Notes: a model not told the origin generated them from the letters alone. Positions 7,795 to 17,297 are shown, numbered from the stretch's first letter. The stretch is 64,000 bases of DNA from Legionella sp. (GCA_017306715.1 JAFKHV010000007.1:62001-126000), one strand, 5' to 3'. Numbers and translations are program-made.

Positions 7795-9366
7795 ATGCCG
7801 GAAATAATTTCATTCGTAAAAAAAGAAGCAAATAAAAAACCCCCACGTATCACCAAAAGTCGCCCAGAGGATGCTTTTAGTCTCTGTCAAGATCCCAATT
7901 TGCGCGAATATCAAGAAGATGCGGTTGCATGGAAAACATACCCACCGGATTATTTTAATGAGTGTACTCCCCTTCATCTGGGCATGAGATTATGGTCAAC
8001 TTATAAACTCCTCAATCAAAAGATTCTCAGTCGTATAAATGAAAGAAAAATAGGGAGTACCGCATGTACGACTCTGTATGATGGTGATAAATTTTTAGTG
8101 ACTGCAAGTATTGCGGATTCATGTTCGTTTGCGGTGTTTTATGATGAACAGGATACGCCAATTAAAGTCATTCGATTAAATAAATACTTGCACAAGGCGG
8201 ATGATGTATTCGAGCAGGAACGAATAAAAGCGGCTGAGGGTAAGGTAAGTTATGATGTCCATTGGCGTGTTCAGGGTATTTTAATCGTCAGCAGGGCTCT
8301 GGGAGATTTCTACTGTAAGGGTATTTGTAGCGATGCCCGAATTGATATTTTAAATGTTCACGAGGAAAAAAATCACCTTATAAAAAATAAAACGCCAGCT
8401 AAGCGAATACAAGTGATAACCGTATCCGATGGTTTTACCGACGGTGCGCATTCTGACCGTGAAAAAGATATGGAAGATTTTGTACTGCGATGTTTACAAG
8501 AACGCAAAGGCTTAGCAGAATCTGAATTAACAGTATCTCTGGTGAAAGCGGTTAAAGAAATTAAGCTTTTCGATAATCATGGTTTTTTGATACCTAAAGT
8601 GCGCGATAACATCTCAATTGCCATTCAAACATTAAAGCCAGGTATGCCTTTTATGATAGGGGTATTTGATGGGCATGGGGGCGGCGAAGTTGCGCGGTTC
8701 TGCGCCCGGAATTTATTCGCTGCTTTTGATGAGTCTCTCTCATTAAATCCTCTTAATTTGAATGATTCAAGTTTAAGTCCTTTTCAGATGCAAAACGAAT
8801 TTGTAAGGGATCATAAACATCTCTTACAAGGAAAATTTAAAGAAGAGTGGATTAAATATTTAGCTTTGAACGAAATTGTTCACCAAACTGCTCTGTGTTT
8901 CGATTCCTTTAAATCGCAGCTGGGTAGGAAAAATACAATTTTTAAAGGGCTTGTTAAAACAATTAAAAAAGATATGAACGAATCCGCTGTCGAAATAAGG
9001 ATAAACAGTATCTTGAGTTATCTTGACAAGCATTTTTCCAAAGAGCAATCCAATTTTGATTTTTTAAAAGAACATAAATCACCCAAAGCACAAGATTTTT
9101 GTAATTTGATAGAACATCATTTGAAAGAGCTGCATGGATTTATCAAAATGGATGAATTTGGTTTTATTAGAAAATGGTTTAACCTGACGGATTTCATCAA
9201 ATATGAGGATTACACGGATTTTTTAGTCAATAGTGACAGCACCTCAAATGCTGATGAGGAAAAAAAATCTTCCACTTCAGGCCATGAATTTTTTTCGAAA
9301 CAAGCGCTTGAAAAAGAGAATCCACTGACCGAAAGCGACCAATCAAATAATACGAACAGATTTTAA
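7795..9366 (+). CDS. PP2C-like Ser/Thr phosphatase with rearranged motif order
   Basis: All signature motifs of metal-dependent PP2C phosphatases are present but not in the usual order. EYQEDA is at 38-43, GSTA at 87-90, SRALGD at 166-171, SDG at 211-213 and DN (VRDNISIAI) at 271-272. DGHGG, normally between the first two, is instead at 292-296 (GVFDGHGGGEVARF). Only about 45 residues separate EDA from GSTA. The metal-ligand Asp/Glu residues are all kept, so activity is plausible. Residues 310-523 are a charged helical extension with no family I recognise. There is no signal peptide and no clear RBS before the ATG. A translocated effector role is inferred from its eukaryotic-like character. 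Confidence 0.75.
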   Translation: MPEIISFVKKEANKKPPRITKSRPEDAFSLCQDPNLREYQEDAVAWKTYPPDYFNECTPLHLGMRLWSTYKLLNQKILSRINERKIGSTACTTLYDGDKFLVTASIADSCSFAVFYDEQDTPIKVIRLNKYLHKADDVFEQERIKAAEGKVSYDVHWRVQGILIVSRALGDFYCKGICSDARIDILNVHEEKNHLIKNKTPAKRIQVITVSDGFTDGAHSDREKDMEDFVLRCLQERKGLAESELTVSLVKAVKEIKLFDNHGFLIPKVRDNISIAIQTLKPGMPFMIGVFDGHGGGEVARFCARNLFAAFDESLSLNPLNLNDSSLSPFQMQNEFVRDHKHLLQGKFKEEWIKYLALNEIVHQTALCFDSFKSQLGRKNTIFKGLVKTIKKDMNESAVEIRINSILSYLDKHFSKEQSNFDFLKEHKSPKAQDFCNLIEHHLKELHGFIKMDEFGFIRKWFNLTDFIKYEDYTDFLVNSDSTSNADEEKKSSTSGHEFFSKQALEKENPLTESDQSNNTNRF

Positions 9367-9713
9367 GTTTTTATCTACAGCGTAATAATTTGATGATTTT
9401 AGTTTGCTGCGCCTTTGCTTGCTCCCGTGGCCAACCACGGGCGATAATATTAGGGGAAGGGTATCTGAAAATTTTCTTGATTTTCTAAGGCCAGGAGTTC
9501 CCTCGCCCGAAGGCTCGGGATGACGTGGTTTAGGTTGATTCGTACTCCGTATACTCCGTCATCCCGAGTTAACGAGGGATCTTCAGCAAGCAGCTCTATT
9601 GATTAAACGAGCTCTGATCTATTGGATCTTAAGCGTACTCGTGTACATCCCATGCAGCCTAATGCCGCAGCCAGGAGATTGCTCACTAAAGCTTGGGAAA
9701 ACATCGAGAGGGA
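9367..9713. other. Intergenic region holding a palindromic element, no gene seen
   Basis: The 347-base gap lies between the convergent PP2C-like and GGDEF genes. Its middle holds a large inverted repeat (listed separately). No convincing coding frame or RNA gene was seen in the rest. Confidence 0.5.
9499..9579. repeat. Palindromic intergenic repeat (CTCGGGATGACG arms)
   Basis: Inner perfect 12-base arms CTCGGGATGACG (9514-9525) and CGTCATCCCGAG (9557-9568) enclose a 31-base loop. Outer 7-base arms TCCCTCG (9499-9505) and CGAGGGA (9573-9579) extend the pairing. GC-rich arms in an AT-rich gap and lack of a T-run fit a dispersed REP/MITE-like element better than a terminator. Copy number cannot be judged from this window. 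Confidence 0.65.
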
Positions 9714-12611
9714 TTACTCGATTTGGTCATAGGCATTAATAATTATTTTATTCCGACCGGATTTTTTCGCTTGATATAGAGCATCATCTGCTTTTTTTAT
9801 CAGTGTGTCTTTATCAACAACTGCATCAAATAAAGCGATTCCGATGGAGATGGTGAACGATATCGTTTCACCATCAATTAATAGTCGATGATTTTCTACT
9901 ACTTGACGTAGCTTTTCTGCGCGCATACGTATTTTTTCTAGCGATATCTCACGAACACAGATGATGAATTCTTCACCACCCCAACGCGCAATGACATCAC
10001 TCTTGCGTAATTCTTTTTGCATGATTTGAGCAAGGGCGCACAAAACACGGTCGCCTGTTTGATGGCCATAAGTGTCATTAATGGATTTAAAATAGTCAAT
10101 ATCGACCAAAATAAGGGCAAAGTTATTGTGCGCCCGTTTTGATTTTAGCATTTCCTTTTGTAATAGTTCTGTAAAGTAGCGGCGGTTTGATAAGCCAGTT
10201 AAGACATCCTGTGTCGATTGCAATTTTAGGGTTTCATTCAGTTTGATATTGTAAAGATTAAGGGAGATTTGTTCAGAAATAATTTGTGAAAACGCTATAG
10301 TGGGTTGATTTTCAATCGAGGAATTAGTTAACTCGATATAAATTAATCCCAGAATATCTTTTTGCGCAAATAAAGGAAGACATACATATGCTAGAGGTTG
10401 AGAATTATGATGTTCCACATGCTTGCATAAAATATCTTCGTTGGTTGAAGCCACATAATAAGGCTGATGCCTTAATACACCCAAGCAGTCATTAACTTGA
10501 ATTTCATTACTGTCTATCATTGGTTCACCCCAATCCAGAACCGTGCGCATCTCATCCGCATCATCGGGAGTTGTCATAAACATGGTACCTGAGGTATTTT
10601 CTAATAAACGGGGCATATATTTTTTAATAGTCTTGGTGGCCTGATCCATGGTGTTATGAGATTGCAGAATACTAGAAAATTCTTTGAGCAATTGTAATTT
10701 TTTATTTTGTCGCTCTAGACTTTCAACCATACTTTCTAATTGTTTCCGGTAAGCCACTAATTTCTGTTCATTGAGCACACGGCGATGAATATTGGTGGCG
10801 ATATGACTTGCACCGATTAATTTTCCCTGAGAATCATAGATTGGATTAAAGTGTATTTCATAATCTAAATCACGGTGATGTTTATGCTCAAAAGTTTCAA
10901 TGGCGGTAAAGGCTTTACCTTCAAGCGCTTTTTTCCATAATATCTGTGCTTTATCTCTATTTTCAGGTTTCATGTGTTCGTATAATGCGCTCAGGTTCAT
11001 CCCGGGTTTTAAGTCCACATGGAATAAACGATAAATTTCACTATGGTAAATTGAGTTAAAGACAATAAAATTCGAATTTAAATCCACCGCAGCAATATAA
11101 TCTGAGGATCCCTCAATGATGCCCTGTAAGCGCTCGGTCGCATTTCGCGCTTTATTCTGTAATTTTTTAATTGAAAATAACGACTCGGTTAAAATTCCTG
11201 AAAGGATGGCAATAAGGGCACCAATAAATAAAGTCATCATGGGTAAAGTTGAGGACATTATATGATTATAAAATTTTGGTAGAGGTTGGACCGTTACCGC
11301 CCATTCCTGCCCATGCATCTTAAGAACAATTTTTTTACTCCACTCAGAATATGCGCTATTCGTAGTATCGGTGTTGGTGTACAAAATACCATTGCGGTCA
11401 TTAATAGTTAAATGAATACCCTCTAGGTCGAGTTTAGCGAACAGGTAGTCAAAAACTTTCTGAATATTCATCACACCAATCATAAAACCTAAGAGGCGAT
11501 CCTCTTGAAATAAGGGGTCGATAATTAATATCCCTTTTCCGCCTTGTATCAGGTCTAGCTGTGGGCTTAAATGTAACGCATGTTGCTGAATACTTTTTTC
11601 GATTTCAACGCGTCGATGCGCATCCGTTGCTAAATCAAAACCGATAATTCGTTGATTTTGCTTCTCAGGGGCTACCCAGCGCACAATAGCTCGCGAATCA
11701 ACCCACTCAACAGCCACATAGCCTGGTTGATCTTGAATATATTGCATAACATCTTTTTGCCAAACACTTTTAGGTGTACCGTTTTCTTGACTCAGCCAAC
11801 GATAACCAATTCGGGAAAATGAACTGATTCGTTCTTGAAAATACGTATCAATCAAATACCCGATATTTTCTACACGCGTTTGCAGCATGGTATCGAAATA
11901 AGTTTCTTGATTTTTTTTAATGGCTTGCCAGCCAATAAACGTGATATCAAATAGCAGAAAGCTGATGAGGAGGGGAAATACCGGCAAATTTTTTAATTGA
12001 TTTCTTTTTCGTATAAAGCTTAATAAACCAACGCTTAGGGCAATAAGTCCAAAAGCGGTATGAAGTGCCATATGAATCCAGGCTCCGGTACTATTCATTA
12101 CCGAAAAATGAAATAAATAATCCAATAAAGTGAGAATCCCCACATTAATGATAAATAGACAACCGATGAGCGGAATAACTAATAAACGCCGAGATAAATT
12201 AAAAGAGATACTCAAGGTAACGACACTGTATACAAAAAAGCCAAAAGCTGTATTCGCAGACATGCGGCCAGGGGTATCTGAACTTAAGAAATCGTTATTT
12301 TTAAGAAATAATTGGTCAATGCCAATGTTTATCGAGAACAGATACTCCGCAAGCGTTAAAGAAGCCATTACCCAGAGTATAGAGCTGGTCAGGCGAGACA
12401 ATGAGAAGTATTCTTGATTGATTAGAAGCAATGAACAACCAGCGAGTAAAAAACAAATGGCTGTATTAAATTGCATTGGAAAAAATTTGGTATCAATTTG
12501 AATGAGTACCGAGTAGTGTTGATACCAGCCCCAGATAACTGCTGACCCTAAAATTATACTGACGATGCCGATTATATTCGGCAAAACGTGAAACCATCCT
12601 TTGTGGTGCAT
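9714..12611 (-). CDS. Membrane diguanylate cyclase with CHASE, PAS, GAF and GGDEF domains
   Basis: Large signalling protein of 965 residues that should make cyclic di-GMP. The N-terminus has about seven hydrophobic segments (1-230), then a CHASE-like extracytoplasmic sensor (~240-450), another membrane segment (~455-480), a PAS domain (~490-620), a coiled stretch, a GAF domain (~645-790) and a GGDEF domain. The active site reads GGEEF at 878-882, and RKSD at 869-872 is the product-inhibition I-site. No EAL or HD-GYP domain follows, so it should only synthesise the second messenger. It is transcribed alone. The ligand sensed by CHASE is unknown. Confidence 0.92.
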   Translation of the reverse strand: MHHKGWFHVLPNIIGIVSIILGSAVIWGWYQHYSVLIQIDTKFFPMQFNTAICFLLAGCSLLLINQEYFSLSRLTSSILWVMASLTLAEYLFSINIGIDQLFLKNNDFLSSDTPGRMSANTAFGFFVYSVVTLSISFNLSRRLLVIPLIGCLFIINVGILTLLDYLFHFSVMNSTGAWIHMALHTAFGLIALSVGLLSFIRKRNQLKNLPVFPLLISFLLFDITFIGWQAIKKNQETYFDTMLQTRVENIGYLIDTYFQERISSFSRIGYRWLSQENGTPKSVWQKDVMQYIQDQPGYVAVEWVDSRAIVRWVAPEKQNQRIIGFDLATDAHRRVEIEKSIQQHALHLSPQLDLIQGGKGILIIDPLFQEDRLLGFMIGVMNIQKVFDYLFAKLDLEGIHLTINDRNGILYTNTDTTNSAYSEWSKKIVLKMHGQEWAVTVQPLPKFYNHIMSSTLPMMTLFIGALIAILSGILTESLFSIKKLQNKARNATERLQGIIEGSSDYIAAVDLNSNFIVFNSIYHSEIYRLFHVDLKPGMNLSALYEHMKPENRDKAQILWKKALEGKAFTAIETFEHKHHRDLDYEIHFNPIYDSQGKLIGASHIATNIHRRVLNEQKLVAYRKQLESMVESLERQNKKLQLLKEFSSILQSHNTMDQATKTIKKYMPRLLENTSGTMFMTTPDDADEMRTVLDWGEPMIDSNEIQVNDCLGVLRHQPYYVASTNEDILCKHVEHHNSQPLAYVCLPLFAQKDILGLIYIELTNSSIENQPTIAFSQIISEQISLNLYNIKLNETLKLQSTQDVLTGLSNRRYFTELLQKEMLKSKRAHNNFALILVDIDYFKSINDTYGHQTGDRVLCALAQIMQKELRKSDVIARWGGEEFIICVREISLEKIRMRAEKLRQVVENHRLLIDGETISFTISIGIALFDAVVDKDTLIKKADDALYQAKKSGRNKIIINAYDQIE

Positions 12612-12894
12612 ATAATCTTCCGTAATAAAAGTTATTAAAAACGGATCATCCTACAGCTATTTAACAACACTCATCTAGGTCATTATAGCAATTATGGAAT
12701 AAGAGTAAAAAGAACATCCCCTAAGTATCCTATGTTTGTCCTGGAAAATGAACGATAAAGGTCTAGACTAAATATATAACAGTAATCAATAACCCTTACC
12801 GGGTTGGAAAATAATTAATCAATTTTAATTGAGTGCATAAAATTCAGTGCCGCACCTATTGATTACACCCGCCATTTATAGGGACAAATAAGAT

Positions 12895-13755
12895 ATGTGT
12901 CGATTTGTAGCATATAAAGGTTCAGAAGAGCAAAGGCTTGCGGATGTTTTAATCAAGCCAAGCAATTCACTTATAAAGCAAAGTTTGCTCTCACAAGAAT
13001 CAAGAACAATTACCAATGGTGATGGCTTTGGTCTTGGCTGGTACACTTTATATGATAAAGAGCCCGCGTTATTTACTTCCCTTTTTCCTGCCTGGAGTGA
13101 TCAAAATTTACAATATTTGGCAAAAAGAACCCGTGCAGCTCTATTTTTTGCCCATGTGCGCGCTGCGAGTACGGGCGGGATCACTCAATATAACTGTCAT
13201 CCCTTTATTTTTAAACAATGGATGTTCATGCATAACGGTTACATTCCTCACTTCACTAAAATAAAGCGCAAAATTTTTGATTTATTAGATGACGATTTAT
13301 ATAACTGGGTAAAAGGAAGCACCGACTCCGAGTTAATCTTTGCATTATTCATGCAGCTGGCAAAAAATGAGAATCTTACTTCGCTGGCAAACGTGGCGCA
13401 TATTCTCAAAAAGACCTTGGATATAATTCAGAAATTAGTGCAAGAGCGATATCCAAAAAGTTCTAACTATTTCAACATTTGTTTAACTGATGGCAGGCGA
13501 ATCGTTGCTTTTCGTTATTGTACTTCGTTAAAAGCAAAGCCCGATACCATGTATTTGTCCATCGGCGAAAATTTTTGGGGAAGCAATCAGAATCTTTTTG
13601 CACAGAAACTTAAAGTTCCTCATATTGTTATTGCTTCTGAAAAGCTCAGTAAATCGGGATTTGATTGGCATCCCATACCGGCGAATCATTGTTTACTGGT
13701 AGAGGCGGACTTGCAGATTTCATTTTTTCCACTTAATGAACAATCAAGGAAATAG
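12895..13755 (+). CDS. Class II glutamine amidotransferase (YafJ/EgtC-like)
   Basis: Ntn-type amidohydrolase of 286 residues. The protein starts MCRFVAY, placing the catalytic cysteine at residue 2 after Met removal. It keeps the family features of a DGFGLGWY loop, FAHVRAAS and FMHNGYI. Such proteins hydrolyse gamma-glutamyl amides; in ergothioneine synthesis EgtC does this to a gamma-glutamylcysteine adduct. The stop is two bases before the ATG of a glutamate-cysteine ligase-like gene, so the pair forms an operon that could make and process a gamma-glutamyl compound. EgtB and EgtD are not in the window, so I do not name it egtC. Confidence 0.88.
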   Translation: MCRFVAYKGSEEQRLADVLIKPSNSLIKQSLLSQESRTITNGDGFGLGWYTLYDKEPALFTSLFPAWSDQNLQYLAKRTRAALFFAHVRAASTGGITQYNCHPFIFKQWMFMHNGYIPHFTKIKRKIFDLLDDDLYNWVKGSTDSELIFALFMQLAKNENLTSLANVAHILKKTLDIIQKLVQERYPKSSNYFNICLTDGRRIVAFRYCTSLKAKPDTMYLSIGENFWGSNQNLFAQKLKVPHIVIASEKLSKSGFDWHPIPANHCLLVEADLQISFFPLNEQSRK

Positions 13756-13757
13756 TT

Positions 13758-15170
13758 ATGTTCGTAAAGAAGCTGCAAAACTCCAAAGTTGACATTGAGT
13801 TATTTAAAAATCAATTAGGCGTAGAAACCGAATTATTAGAACAATGGTTCGTGGAGCATTTATTCCAGCCAGATACATTTAATGCGGGTGCAGAGATTGA
13901 ATTTTTGTTACTCGACCAGCACTACCAATTGCTCCCTAAAAACCAAATGATAATTGATAAAGTGAATACTCCAGGAATTATCGCTGAAGCCGGAGCTTCA
14001 CAACTTGAAATTAATACACGCGTGCTTCATCGTTCAGGAAGCTTTTTAAGCGATTTATATGAGGACATATCAGCTAAATGGAATAAATGCCGCGTCGTTG
14101 CGGAGGAGCAGGGATACCATCTTGCCTTAATTGGTTCAATGCCGAATGCTGCAACCGATGTGATTCGAAAAGATTATACAACCAAAACTCCAGACTATGA
14201 TTTAATGAGCGAATTTATTCGCAAGTATCATGGACCCCGACCCTTAATGATCAATCTCAAGGGTGGTAAAGAGCATCTTGCTTTATGCCCTGAGTCACTT
14301 TCTCTTGAGGGCCTTATCTGTTCTTTCCAACTCCATCTGGAGATTAGCGAGGAAATGGGCGCGGATGCTTACAATATTGTGCAACAAATCACTGCACCTG
14401 TGCTTGCATTAAGTTCCAATGCTCCGTTCTTTTTAGGAAAAAATGTGTGGACCGAGTCACGAATCGGTGTATTTGAACAATTGTACCGTTTCCCATCGCC
14501 GTGGCGTCAGACTGTTTTTTTTGAACAGGAAGCCATGAATGATTCTCTTTTTTCATTGTTTAAAAGCAATTTACACCAGTTTCCTTTTCTCATGCCTGAG
14601 GTTGACCTTTTGGAGCCTCAAGATCATATGTATCATGTGCGGCGTCAGAATAGTTGTATCTTTCGCTGGAATCGTCCCATTTTGGATTTTAATTCACAAA
14701 AAAAACCGTTTCTACGCATTGAGCATCGTGCTCTTTCAACAGGTCCAACGGTAGTAGATATGGTCGCGAATGCAGCATTTTTTTATGGTATTGTTCATTT
14801 TTACCTGCAACGCCCGCATTTACGAGAAAAATTACCCTCCGCATCCGCATGTAAAAATAATTTTTATCAGGCTGCAATCTTGGGGCTTGATGCGCATATG
14901 CACTGGAAAAATAGACACGTCCCGATAAGTGATGTGCTCCACGAGTTGATTCCAAAGGCTATCACGGGTTTAGGAGATATGGGAATCGATAGCCATGATG
15001 CTAAATATTACCTTCACATTATTCAGCGTCGCGTTGAAAAAAGACAAAATGGGGCTATTTGGCAACAAAAATTTATTGAACAATATGGTAAAAACTTTTC
15101 TTTGATGCTTGAGCATTTTATTGCCAATCAGAATTTAGATATTCCTGTTTCTGATTGGCAGATGGAGTAA
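13758..15170 (+). CDS. Glutamate-cysteine ligase family protein (GCS2-like)
   Basis: ATP-dependent carboxylate-amine ligase of 470 residues, expected to join glutamate via its gamma-carboxyl to an amine such as cysteine. The glutamate/ATP-site motif AGAEIEFLLLD lies near residue 45, followed by GASQLEINT and later an RIEHRALSTGP segment, as in the GCS2/EgtA/YbdK group. RBS AAGGAA sits inside the end of the upstream amidotransferase gene, showing coupling. It could supply gamma-glutamylcysteine for glutathione or a related thiol, but the exact substrate cannot be read from sequence. Confidence 0.82.
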   Translation: MFVKKLQNSKVDIELFKNQLGVETELLEQWFVEHLFQPDTFNAGAEIEFLLLDQHYQLLPKNQMIIDKVNTPGIIAEAGASQLEINTRVLHRSGSFLSDLYEDISAKWNKCRVVAEEQGYHLALIGSMPNAATDVIRKDYTTKTPDYDLMSEFIRKYHGPRPLMINLKGGKEHLALCPESLSLEGLICSFQLHLEISEEMGADAYNIVQQITAPVLALSSNAPFFLGKNVWTESRIGVFEQLYRFPSPWRQTVFFEQEAMNDSLFSLFKSNLHQFPFLMPEVDLLEPQDHMYHVRRQNSCIFRWNRPILDFNSQKKPFLRIEHRALSTGPTVVDMVANAAFFYGIVHFYLQRPHLREKLPSASACKNNFYQAAILGLDAHMHWKNRHVPISDVLHELIPKAITGLGDMGIDSHDAKYYLHIIQRRVEKRQNGAIWQQKFIEQYGKNFSLMLEHFIANQNLDIPVSDWQME

Positions 15171-15175
15171 GTATA

Positions 15176-15952
15176 CTAAGTGTTTTTAAGCCCGTCGAAG
15201 GCAAAAGTTGCGGTAAAATTCAATGTTTGAATAGCATATTGATTACTAAAATTACTTGAGTTGGTATTATTGGTATTATTATTCTGATTGATATTAAAGG
15301 TCGTTAAATAGCGGTAATCAAACCCTATAGTAGTAAAATCATCAATATAATAGCTCAGTCCAATAACACCTTGGCCTGCTGCCGTGGTATTGGTAACTGT
15401 GGCACTAATTTTAGTTGGAGTATAGCCGTTTGCAAAATACTTATTGTTTTGAATCACAGGATTCGCGCGTAAATAAGCCCCCCCAATACCAAACCCTACA
15501 AAAGGAACAAGGTCGTTACTTTCACTGGCAGGATACAAGTCAAAAAAAGCATTGATTAACCCGTAAAAGCCCATAGTATTCCCTTTAAATCCTAACCCAT
15601 TGGCTACGACAAATACAGGACATGTTCCTTCAAAACCCACCACATTTGGACTGATAAGAGTGCACGAGCCCACCGTGAGTTTATCGTAATTATTGATATT
15701 GAATAAAACTTCGGTTTCTATACGAAACCAATTAATTCTATAACCAATCGAGGCGCCAGCACCGCCCCCTACAGGCTCCATTGTAATCTCGGCAGGATAG
15801 AGTTGATCGATGAATAAACTGCCAGTTAAGGAGGGAGCATGACTAATTACACCTTGAAGACCAAGATAAAATCCCTGGGCAGGGTCGGCACAGAAGGCAT
15901 TGGTTGCAAGCGAAATTCCTAAAACAAGTCCTAATTTACTAGAATAATTCAT
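15176..15952 (-). CDS. Outer-membrane beta-barrel protein
   Basis: Exported protein of 258 residues. A signal peptide ends near NAFCA, and the mature chain begins DPAQGFYLGLQGVISHAPS. Alternating hydrophobic strands, a glycine-rich GGAGASIGYRI turn, FVGFGIGGAYL and a terminal aromatic (TATFAF) are typical of small OmpA/OmpW-like barrels. Two cysteines (CTLI ... CPVF) may pair. It converges with the glutamate-cysteine ligase gene with only five bases between stops. The role is probably structural or porin-like; no specific substrate can be assigned. Confidence 0.75.
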   Translation of the reverse strand: MNYSSKLGLVLGISLATNAFCADPAQGFYLGLQGVISHAPSLTGSLFIDQLYPAEITMEPVGGGAGASIGYRINWFRIETEVLFNINNYDKLTVGSCTLISPNVVGFEGTCPVFVVANGLGFKGNTMGFYGLINAFFDLYPASESNDLVPFVGFGIGGAYLRANPVIQNNKYFANGYTPTKISATVTNTTAAGQGVIGLSYYIDDFTTIGFDYRYLTTFNINQNNNTNNTNSSNFSNQYAIQTLNFTATFAFDGLKNT

Positions 15953-16093
15953 TCAAAATCCCTGATTACAATCTTAGGCAAATATTTGGGAAACAGGCTA
16001 GCTGAAACTAAGGGGTGGAAGCAAGTTTTTTTTATAATAATTTTATTATTATACAGTCACTAACCCCATTATTTGTTAGTGACAACAAGATAG

Positions 16094-16279
16094 TTATAGT
16101 ATCTTTAACATGGTTCGTGTTTGTTCTGGCGTGTAGCCATAGTGGTCGTGGAGCTTTTGATATACTTCATCTTGATTACATTCAATCGCTTCTAAGTCAT
16201 AATCGGTCAGTTTATTCCATACTAACTTCAATTTCAGTTTCGCTTCTTCCCAGTCCTCTGCAAAAAGATTCTCGTTCAT
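16094..16279 (-). CDS. CsbD-family stress protein
   Basis: Small acidic protein of 61 residues matching the CsbD/YjbJ family: NLFAEDWEEAKLKLKLVWNKLTD at the N-terminus and a YQKLHDHYGY segment near the end. Such proteins rise in stationary phase or general stress; their biochemical role is unknown. RBS AGGAG lies 8 bases before ATG. It is just downstream of a YflT-like stress gene on the same strand, and the two probably form a stress-response transcript. Confidence 0.85.
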   Translation of the reverse strand: MNENLFAEDWEEAKLKLKLVWNKLTDYDLEAIECNQDEVYQKLHDHYGYTPEQTRTMLKIL

Positions 16280-16309
16280 GTTGATGCTCCTGAAAAAGAT
16301 GAATTATAT

Positions 16310-16819
16310 TCATGCGCCTATTTTATGCCATTCTTGCTCCAATGCTTGACGATTTGAATGGTTGCCATCTGTTGCCAGGATGATTCCACCATTCTCAATT
16401 CCTTTTTTATATAACTGTGCTTTTTCCGGTGCTAAGCCCCAGCCTACCAGTGCTCCGATAAGTCCACCTGAAAAACACCCTACACCAACTCCTGCCAAGC
16501 CGACCATTAATGGTCCGGAGACAATAAGTCCTAATTCTGGCAGTAAATATTCGGTACCTGAAGCCAAAGTCATCGCTAGGGCGCCCAGAGCAAGGCCACC
16601 TAAGGCACCACCAAGACCTGCTCCTGCGAGCACCTGATTACTCTTAGATGGCTCGACTAAAATGGAATCAAAATATTGTTTTTTGGTGTTTTCGGACATG
16701 ATGACGTTGATGTCATTGCTATTGTAACCGCTCATTAACGCTGTTTTATAAGCATGTTCTGCAGAATTAATATCGGTAAAGAGTTTGATGAAGGTTTTTG
16801 AGTCAGTGGTTGTGTTCAT
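16310..16819 (-). CDS. General stress protein with glycine-zipper segment (YflT-like)
   Basis: Protein of 169 residues. The N-terminal ~60 residues resemble the YflT/GsiB-associated alpha-beta domain (FTDINSAEHAYKTALMSGY). A central Gly/Ala-rich pair of hydrophobic helices (~78-140, GGALGGLALGALAM and GLIGALVGWGLAP) forms a glycine zipper likely to insert in a membrane. The C-terminus is GGIILATDGN. RBS GGAG lies before the ATG. It precedes the CsbD-like gene by 30 bases. Confidence 0.7.
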   Translation of the reverse strand: MNTTTDSKTFIKLFTDINSAEHAYKTALMSGYNSNDINVIMSENTKKQYFDSILVEPSKSNQVLAGAGLGGALGGLALGALAMTLASGTEYLLPELGLIVSGPLMVGLAGVGVGCFSGGLIGALVGWGLAPEKAQLYKKGIENGGIILATDGNHSNRQALEQEWHKIGA

Positions 16820-16844
16820 TTAGCGGCTCCTGCACGAAAGTGGT

Positions 16845-16882
16845 TTTACTGCACTGTGCGGAGGAGCTTGCAGTGCAGTAAA
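16845..16882. other. Perfect 12-bp inverted repeat between two leftward genes
   Basis: TTTACTGCACTG (16845-16856) pairs with CAGTGCAGTAAA (16871-16882) across a 14-base loop. It lies between the stop of the small exported protein and the start of the YflT-like gene. No strong T-run follows on the minus strand, so it may be an attenuator, an mRNA-stability hairpin or a weak terminator. Confidence 0.5.
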
Positions 16883-16889
16883 TTATCAG

Positions 16890-17297
16890 TTACTGATTAA
16901 TCGCGTAAATTACTTGATTAACCGCACGTGATTTGTCTACTGGATAATCGCTTGGTGTATCCAGGGTATTGTTTTCACAAACCAGGCCCTTATTTTCCAG
17001 TGTGTATTCAATGTTCACTTCTCTAACCGGTAAGCTTATGGTATGGAAAACAAACTTTCCATGCATTGGAATGTCCTTATTGCTGTTATTGATGGTAAAT
17101 GTGGTTTCAGTTTTACCATTTAATTTATCAAAACCTACTGGCGTAATCTCTGCTCCATCTAAACTGATTGCGGAGATGAGTAGATCATCAGTGAGGTTAT
17201 TTTTAATTTTTATTTCGAAGCCATTGCAAGCTGGGTTTGCAGTAGCTATGCCACTCACTAATAATGAACCAAGAGCCAGTAATCTTAATTTGTTCAT
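16890..17297 (-). CDS. Small exported protein of unknown function
   Basis: Secreted or periplasmic protein of 135 residues. I chose the ATG at 17297 because AAAGGAG sits eight bases upstream and the product begins with a clean signal peptide (MNKLRLLALGSLLVSGIATA|NPAC); the frame stays open about 15 codons further. The mature part is beta-rich with two Cys (NPACNGF and GLVCENN) that could form a disulphide. No family recognised. It shares strand with the downstream stress genes. Confidence 0.65.
   Translation of the reverse strand: MNKLRLLALGSLLVSGIATANPACNGFEIKIKNNLTDDLLISAISLDGAEITPVGFDKLNGKTETTFTINNSNKDIPMHGKFVFHTISLPVREVNIEYTLENKGLVCENNTLDTPSDYPVDKSRAVNQVIYAINQ

Noticed and set aside
7795..9366. 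Frameshift or chimera to explain the odd PP2C motif order
   Set aside because: One uninterrupted reading frame of 523 codons with uniform composition; no stop or frame change near the displaced motif.
15176..15952. Antisense frames across genes such as proS, tolC and the metalloprotease
   Set aside because: Short, lacking RBS and family matches, lying opposite well supported genes; treated as chance frames.
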